Source of the DNA: Hericium rajendrae
Taxonomy: Eukaryota > Basidiomycota > Agaricomycetes > Russulales > Hericiaceae
Direction: 5' to 3'
DNA length: 64,000 nucleotides
Assembly (NCBI GenBank): GCA_033439255.1
Contig: CM065879.1
Location: 1,778,501-1,842,500, forward strand
Every line of letters begins with the position of its first letter. Positions within the stretch are counted from its first letter, which is position 1. Below the pieces are notes generated by a model that was not told where the DNA came from, ran no database searches, and saw only the letters and a program-made list of their open reading frames with translations. A program made the translations under genes and the position numbers. Positions 58,301-64,000 of the stretch are shown here, piece after piece.

Positions 58301-61011
58301 GTGCCGAATTCAAAACAGCTTGTGTGCGACACATGGACGTCTGGGATTGCCCTGCTCGCGGAGGATGAAGAATCCACAGAAGAAACCCCACCGTCGTGGA
58401 AGAGGATGCCCAGCAGCTTACTGGAGCTAGTGGATTGGGCGTGCGTGGGATTGAACCCATACACGAAGGACATGTCGAGACAGCTCTGCCTCGTGCATAA
58501 GCCACCGGAAGGTGCCGAATTCGACGAGGGCGCATATTTCCCGGTAGAGGCGCACATATACGCTTTTATCGGTGATCACAATGTGACTCCGACAGGAAAC
58601 TGGACGGGGTGAGTCAAGTTTTCCTGTGGAACTGAGGATAGCATGACGATATGTTTTTTTTTCTCTTAGCAAGGCCCAAGACGCTCATAAAGCCGTGCAG
58701 TATCTCTCTCTACATGCTGGAACGTTTTGCCAGCAGTTTGAAGCACAGAAGCAGACTATTGCGAACGTCCTTGCTGTTATCGAGAAGCACCTCAACCCGA
58801 GGCCAAGCAAAAAACGCGGGCGGGACGACAACGTAATTTTCCTGCAGAGACACCCATTTTCAAAGGTTGGCTTGCAACACGTCGTCGTGTCCTTCATCTC
58901 ACGTGTGGCATGGCAGGTTTCCTCTTCAAATGCGCCCGAGCAATCATCTGTTCTCACAGTAGCTGACGATCCCCTGGGGTTGGCGAAAGAAATGGATAAG
59001 CAATGGCGCGTCATGGAAAAGGTGGACTTTGAATATAGAACCGACGACGGCGGACTTTCGCCTTTCAGTCACCTTCTCCTCGAGCATGGGGACTTCGTGG
59101 ATGTCACGATCACCTTCGACATAGCGTACTCCTGACGGGGTGACCATATGCCTGTGCCCAATGTCCATCTTGGTTTTCACCGCATTGTTGTGCTCTGTGC
59201 CGCAAAGGATGTGGAGAAGGTGAGTGTATACCTGCATTGCGACGCTGCATTCATTCAAGACGTGTTACAGAAGCTAGGGAACTCCGGCAGTGACATTGAA
59301 GACCAGGCGGGCATTCAGTCTAGGGAGGGACACGAGTCAGAGTCACCCGCAGGTCCACACAGGTAAACTCGCAAAATTTACCTGCGGGTTCCTGATCCGC
59401 AGATCCGGATCACCCGGTGGCTGAGACCTGTCCAGATCCAGGTCAAGGTCTTGCCAAAATTCATGGACCCGCGAGTGATCCGCAGGTAACTCATACTTAG
59501 AGCACTTAGTAGTAATCTGCACTCGAAATTTTATGCGAAGAGATACATGAACTATAATCTACAAACGCAAGGAATCTACTGCTACTAGACAGCTAAGTAT
59601 ATCTACTGACTAGCATACCCTCCGCCAGTGGGTGGGGCTCTGCGAGGCACGGGGTCGTGCGCGAGATGTAGGTACGGGGTGACATGGCAGGGCCATGTGC
59701 GACATGCATGGTGCAAATGCGTGCAGGTGGGGCTATACACCAGCTCGAGGCTGCGTGCGGGCATACACATGTCGGCGGGGTCATGTTTAGGTGTGTGCGC
59801 GTGCATTGGTGGGCATGCAATGCGGGAGGCCGTGCACGAATACTGGCTGGCACAGCTGTGCACACGCAAGCAGCGTCACCGGCACCGGCGTCGGCGGGAT
59901 CGTAGCGCGCATGGGGGGGAATCGGCTTGGACACTGGTGTGGCCCGCATGAGACGTGGACTGCGGCATCCGTGACGCGGCAGGTGTTGGCATTGACGGAA
60001 GCATGTCGACGGGCAGGGAAAGTGAGCAGGATGGAAGTCGGACTGCGTGGCGACGTCGACAAGCAGATGCGGGGAATTGAGACGAAAAGGATGGTCATCT
60101 GCTTGCATACTTATCGATACGGTGTGAGGTACTCACCTCGTCGTGTGCCGCCTCGGATCTCTCACAGTATGCCTCATCGCGTGACTGTCCTTGCTACATC
60201 CTTTGAGCCATCCCGAATACTAGCAGACGCCTGCTCTGGCGTCTGCATACTCACTTCTCGCCTCCAGAGCCGTCGGCCGTCCTCGATGATGTCCGCGAAG
60301 GTGTCCGGATGGGGCGTGGCCGGATGGAGTATGGCCATACGCGCGGTGTACATACGCACCAGTGTGCGGGAATGTGCGTGAGTGCGGATATGTGCATGTG
60401 CGCGCGTTGATGAGTCCGTACACGGTGCGTGCTGGTACGCGTGCCGGTACACATGTGTCGATGGGGATGGAGAATGTATGGGAGGTGTCAAATGCGAGGC
60501 GACAGCGTCGTTGTGCAGCTCACAGCGCGCCGCGTCATCGTCTTTCGACACTTAAGTGAATAGCAAATGACAAGAAAAAGAATGAATAGAAACACAACGC
60601 AAATACGAACCAAAAGAACTTACTAGCCGGTGCTGCTAAGCACGAGTAGGCCATGCAGGATGGTCTTATCGCATATGATGGTGTTGAGTGCTTAAAACTG
60701 GGCAGTCTGACGCGGCGTCTGCTCCGACAGCACAGCTGACATGGACGATTCGAGTACGAGGGACAGCAATAGTGGGATGGTGTCACTGAGAAAAGCGACC
60801 TGCGAGTGACCCGTGGCACCGCAGGTACCTGACCCGTGGCTCCGGATCACCCGGTGGCTGAAACCCGCGCGGATCCAGGTCAGACCTCGTGCTGGGTCAA
60901 ATACCCGCGGGTTCGGATCCGGATCACCCACGAGTGCACTCGTGTCGATCCCTAATTCAGTCTGTTGGAGACCGTCTGGAAGGCGTTCAATTGGAGAATG
61001 TTGGCCTGTAA
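58301..61011 (+). pseudogene. Unknown multi-exon gene split by hAT-like copy 2
   Basis: Coding sequence opens at about 58301 (5' end unresolved): LLELVDWACVGLNPYTKDMS, EGAYFPVEAHIYAFIGDHN. After an intron at about 58609-58669 come AQDAHKAVQYLSLHAGTFCQ, LQRHPFSKVGLQHVVVSFIS and FSHLLLEHGDFVDVTITFDI. An in-frame TGA at 59133 is followed in the same frame by VPNVHLGFHRIVVLC, a 51-base intron, and KLGNSGSDIEDQAGIQ. The hAT-like element follows, and after it the frame resumes with SVGDRLEGVQLENVGL and a stop at 61009. So it has one nonsense codon and one insertion. About 330 residues; family unknown, though similar orphans are multi-copy in Agaricomycetes as I recall them. Confidence 0.6.
59321..60954. 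mobile_element. hAT-like non-autonomous DNA transposon, copy 2 (1,634 bp)
   Basis: It has the same length, orientation and ends as copy 1. The perfect 8-bp duplication ATTCAGTC (59313-59320, 60955-60962) differs from copy 1's, so the two are separate insertions. About 12 differences from copy 1 were seen by eye, all transitions at CpG sites. Confidence 0.92.
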
Positions 61012-61460
61012 AAGATTGCCGCAAGTGATAACGGACGGTGATGGACAGTAGTGTGTGTTCATTGTGAGACCGAGACACTGATTGTAGCGATATGGACTGT
61101 GACACTCGGACACGTACTCTAGCAATGTCGACTGTGCAGGACGATGTCTACTACGGTTTTCTGACATTCCCGTGTTGTGTTGTAGGACAATGGACTGAAA
61201 TATATTCCCTGAGACCACTTCCGCTGCAAGTCTTTCTGTTGATCGTCTGATGGCTGATGAATTTGGCGGACGCCTGCGCTTATTTCCAGCGCCTCTCTGG
61301 TGGTGCTTGCGACTACTCAGGCAATGTAGGAGTAAGCGCCGGAACGTTGCCGAAGCGTTCTGCGCTGTACCGCTGGTTCTGCCAAGGTTCTGCCCTCCGA
61401 AAGGAGCACAGCTCGCGCGTACGGTCCACAGACTCGAGTCGTACCGGACAGGTTGCCACG
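61012..61460. other. Intergenic gap downstream of the Helitron helicase gene
   Basis: This is a convergent intergenic stretch. A Helitron 3' end (CTRR preceded by a short hairpin, on the minus strand) was looked for here and not found. A plus-strand frame with some coding character (61257-61529) overlaps the helicase stop but has no recognised domain. Confidence 0.45.
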
Positions 61461-64000
61461 TCAGCCTTGACCGGACGGCACAAACGTAAGTGGCTGCACA
61501 AAGTCCTGTCTGGATCGTTGCTGATATAAACGGGCACTTGCTCTTGCAAGGTCATCCAGCCTCGTCAGCTCCATACGTAGGTCGTGCGGTAATCCACAAG
61601 CAATGGTCATCGGCGGAAACCAACGAAGCACGACGAGACCATCTAATTTCGTCACCCGCGACAACATGACATACGCGCTCTGCTGTGTCTTACAGGATGC
61701 AAGATCGACGACTGCACTCTCTAACGAGCGACCTTGACTCTTATAGTCTATGTAGGAGTATGCAGGCAAAAGTGGCAGCTGAATGCGATTTATCGAGTAT
61801 GTCCGTTTGTGCCTACCCAAATATTTAATGACCGTCTTCATCGGAAATACAGGTACAATATCTTCAGGCAATCCCTCGCAGCGCATCCCACAATCTGGCA
61901 CATGAATATAGGCGCAGGTGGCAATGCGGTGGCCGGCATCATCCTCGGTGTAGTCCACTTGCTGGACGGTACCTTCCATTCCGTTGACAATTCCGTGAGT
62001 CATGTCAGCGTTGTCAGTCACCATTACCCGCATACCACGAAACATTGGCAACACCCCTAATGCATCTCCTGCTGTTTTAGACGGAAGAGCTCTTGTCCGT
62101 CGAACAGCATCTCCACCCAGACGACGAGATTGGAAGAAATCTTGCGACATGTAATACGCAATCTCTTCATTCCTTTCTGTAGCCCGTGTCTGCGCGATCC
62201 GCATGTTTAGCGCATCGCGGAACATCTTGTCGACTGTGATTATTGGGCTATCTTTGAATCGGTCGAGAGACTGTTGCGCACGTAATGTATTCATAATTCG
62301 TCCACACAGTAACTCATAATCTGACCGACATTCACCATTTCTCGCAACAGTCCCTCGTCCTAGCCGTACGCGGGAAAGAAGGTCAGCATATCTGATGTCC
62401 TGTGAGTGTCGCCAATTCTTCTTCAAATGCACGACTGTATTCACTTGTCGCCAAATGTGTGCTCCCTGCAAGGCATCCTGACTATCTACAGTTTGGCCTT
62501 CTTTGTGCTTGGACGCTTTGGGCGAGACTAAACTATGCGAGAACAGCGACTTCGATCTGGGCGGCTGTAATTGTGCAAAGTCACCACAAAATATCACATT
62601 AATCCCGCCGAAGGGCTCGTCACTCCGTCCGTCTTCCCAGCCTTTCGCGCTCGCGATTCTGGAGGAAACTTGTTTAAGAAATTGAGGCGAGATCATAGAA
62701 ACCTCGTCGATGATAAGGTATCTCACATTTTTCCACATGTCAACGAGTTCATGTTCCTTATTTCCGAAGAAGCTTTTCGGCAAGTATGTCAGAGCATGCA
62801 ATGTATAACCCCCTATGAGTACCGCAGCGATGCCAGTGGGCGCACTTAACAACAGATCTGACAATGAAGCACAACGTGCAAAATACTGGACGATCGCCTT
62901 CACGACATGGCTCTTACCCGTACCACCGACGCCTGAAATATACATCAGTAGCTGTTCTGTCTCACCCTTTGCAAAGTGCTCAGCCACAGTACGTACCGCC
63001 ATCTCTTGCTCTGCATTCCCCATTATACCGTTATCGCTTAGGACATTCTCCAATACCTGAGCGGGGTCTAAGCCGGGTGGCTCGGTGCCGCCTGGGAAAT
63101 GCGCATCGGTTTGGGCCTGATCGTGCAGCGTCTCCATGGTTGTAAGAGGTGCGCATGCGTGCGCAATTGATCCATCCGTGCCGGTAGGGTTACTAGGAAC
63201 TGTGCTGCGAACCTTAGGTCGCTTGTCGGCTTTCTGCTTCACCATGTACGCGCGTAGCGCGTCAACGTCACAAGGACTCAAATCCCATGTTCTCTTCGAA
63301 CGTCTAGGTGCGTTAACACCATCTCCGACTACGGCGCTGTTGTCATTTATAAGTCCTGACCTCGTTAATATATCTAGGCCTTGGCTAATTCGATCAGATG
63401 CAAAATCTACAGGGTAACTAGCCTCCTGACGATCATCCTCCTCTACATCAGTACAACCTTGCACTTTGAAAAGGGCCTGTTCCAAATCATCATACAGATG
63501 AACATCAGTGCTGTTTATCAGTTGGTTATCAACAGGGATGCCGTTCAGGAAACTCGCCCGTAGCAAATCCATTGATGTTTGTTTTGCATCACGGCATTCC
63601 CATTCGACGTGGATATTTGCCATGATATGCTGAAGATGTACGGGGAAATCATATCGCCTGAAAGCATCTGTCCAGCTGTCAGTGGGCGCCTTCAAATCGT
63701 CAATCGACCGCCACGGCTTGAACAGAATAAGCATCGCACGGCAATATTCTTGGTTATTGTCATCGCTAGCCGGAATCGTCTTTCCGAGATACACAGGAAC
63801 GATAGGCTTGCGTCGTAAGCGGCAGAGGTGTGTGTTGTACATAGGATGCTCGGGACTGCTATAGCTCACACGGTCAGCAGCATGTGCGCCTCGCGACCCG
63901 CCATCCCCTTGAGCGCGACGTAGTCTGTCAGCTTCCTCTGTTTTCGTCAATCGTTCCACCCATGCGACGTGTTCCCATACAGAGAGTTTCATGAAGGTAG
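61461..64000 (-). CDS. Helitron Rep/helicase protein, PIF1-like helicase part, N-terminus outside window
   Basis: One uninterrupted frame covers at least 843 residues and runs off the right edge. The first 150 visible residues (YSSPEHPMYNTHLCRLRRKP, AMLILFKPWRSIDDLK) match the segment between Rep and helicase in Helitron proteins. PIF1-type motifs follow: Walker A GVGGTGKSHVVKA (visible residue about 352), Walker B LIIDEVSM (about 424), FCGDFAQLQPP (about 470), KNWRHS (about 535), and the C-terminal DYKSQGRSLESAVVDL with AYVMLSRVTKLDGL (about 750-790). In Helitrons the Rep HUH nuclease and this helicase drive rolling-circle transposition. All motifs are intact, so this half could be functional; the Rep domain should lie beyond 64000. 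Confidence 0.92.
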   Translation of the reverse strand, partial: TFMKLSVWEHVAWVERLTKTEEADRLRRAQGDGGSRGAHAADRVSYSSPEHPMYNTHLCRLRRKPIVPVYLGKTIPASDDNNQEYCRAMLILFKPWRSIDDLKAPTDSWTDAFRRYDFPVHLQHIMANIHVEWECRDAKQTSMDLLRASFLNGIPVDNQLINSTDVHLYDDLEQALFKVQGCTDVEEDDRQEASYPVDFASDRISQGLDILTRSGLINDNSAVVGDGVNAPRRSKRTWDLSPCDVDALRAYMVKQKADKRPKVRSTVPSNPTGTDGSIAHACAPLTTMETLHDQAQTDAHFPGGTEPPGLDPAQVLENVLSDNGIMGNAEQEMAVRTVAEHFAKGETEQLLMYISGVGGTGKSHVVKAIVQYFARCASLSDLLLSAPTGIAAVLIGGYTLHALTYLPKSFFGNKEHELVDMWKNVRYLIIDEVSMISPQFLKQVSSRIASAKGWEDGRSDEPFGGINVIFCGDFAQLQPPRSKSLFSHSLVSPKASKHKEGQTVDSQDALQGAHIWRQVNTVVHLKKNWRHSQDIRYADLLSRVRLGRGTVARNGECRSDYELLCGRIMNTLRAQQSLDRFKDSPIITVDKMFRDALNMRIAQTRATERNEEIAYYMSQDFFQSRRLGGDAVRRTRALPSKTAGDALGVLPMFRGMRVMVTDNADMTHGIVNGMEGTVQQVDYTEDDAGHRIATCAYIHVPDCGMRCEGLPEDIVPVFPMKTVIKYLGRHKRTYSINRIQLPLLPAYSYIDYKSQGRSLESAVVDLASCKTQQSAYVMLSRVTKLDGLVVLRWFPPMTIACGLPHDLRMELTRLDDLARASARLYQQRSRQDFVQPLTFVPSGQG

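Noticed and set aside
60955-61460. Helitron 3' end (CTRR with hairpin) just after the helicase gene
   Set aside because: No A-YYAG followed by a convincing hairpin was found on the plus strand here; the true end was not located.
1-64000. tRNA or rRNA genes
   Set aside because: No cloverleaf with intact A and B boxes and no rRNA-like conserved block was recognised; the one tRNA-like piece (about 28845) is part of an LTR element's primer site.

Overview
The window is a piece of a basidiomycete genome, most likely an Agaricomycete and plausibly a Polyporales relative. The grounds are many short GT-AG introns of about 50-60 bases, a STE6-type pheromone exporter, a Zrg17-like zinc transporter, Ty3/Gypsy, hAT-like and Helitron elements, and a fungal TET/JBP-like dioxygenase gene. 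Species cannot be read from the sequence. All names rest on recognising motifs by eye, since no database search was possible.

Region 1 (1-11.5 kb) is a conserved housekeeping block: a PTPA/Rrd phosphatase activator cut by the window start (-), a full-length STE6-type ABC transporter (-), a SURF6/Rrp14 ribosome-biogenesis gene (+, divergent from STE6), and a Zrg17-like CDF zinc transporter with a His-Asp-rich loop (+). Region 2 (11.5-25 kb) holds a 459-bp MITE with TA target duplications, then a whole-looking 12.15-kb Ty3/Gypsy element with 1,017-bp LTRs. That element carries an extra 3.4-kb segment with genes on the opposite strand, bounded by a second copy of its polypurine tract.

Region 3 (25.4-36.4 kb) is one host gene, EF-hand-like with a D/E-rich tail, cut by three precise insertions: a 2.5-kb non-autonomous LTR element (152-bp LTRs, GCGC duplication), a 507-bp solo LTR (GGTGG duplication), and a 4.0-kb palindrome-rich DNA element called element A here (GA duplication). 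In each case the reading frame resumes exactly after the duplication. A second copy of element A lies in the opposite orientation at 41.8-45.7 kb, inside another host gene (CG duplication). Two direct copies of a 1,634-bp hAT-like element, with perfect 8-bp duplications, interrupt two more genes.

Region 4 (37-61 kb) is an accessory island of small, intron-containing genes on both strands: an F-box-like protein, a ribonucleotide-reductase small-subunit relative lacking half its metal ligands and its radical tyrosine, a TET/JBP-like oxygenase with one in-frame TGA, a coiled-coil protein and several unknowns. It ends in the helicase part of a Helitron that runs off the right edge.

Two themes tie the window together. 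Mobile elements have repeatedly landed in coding exons of accessory genes while the housekeeping block is untouched. Repeat pairs differ almost only by C/T and G/A transitions at CpG, the mark of cytosine methylation followed by deamination. The most novel candidates are element A, the degenerate R2-like gene, and the antisense cargo of the Gypsy element.
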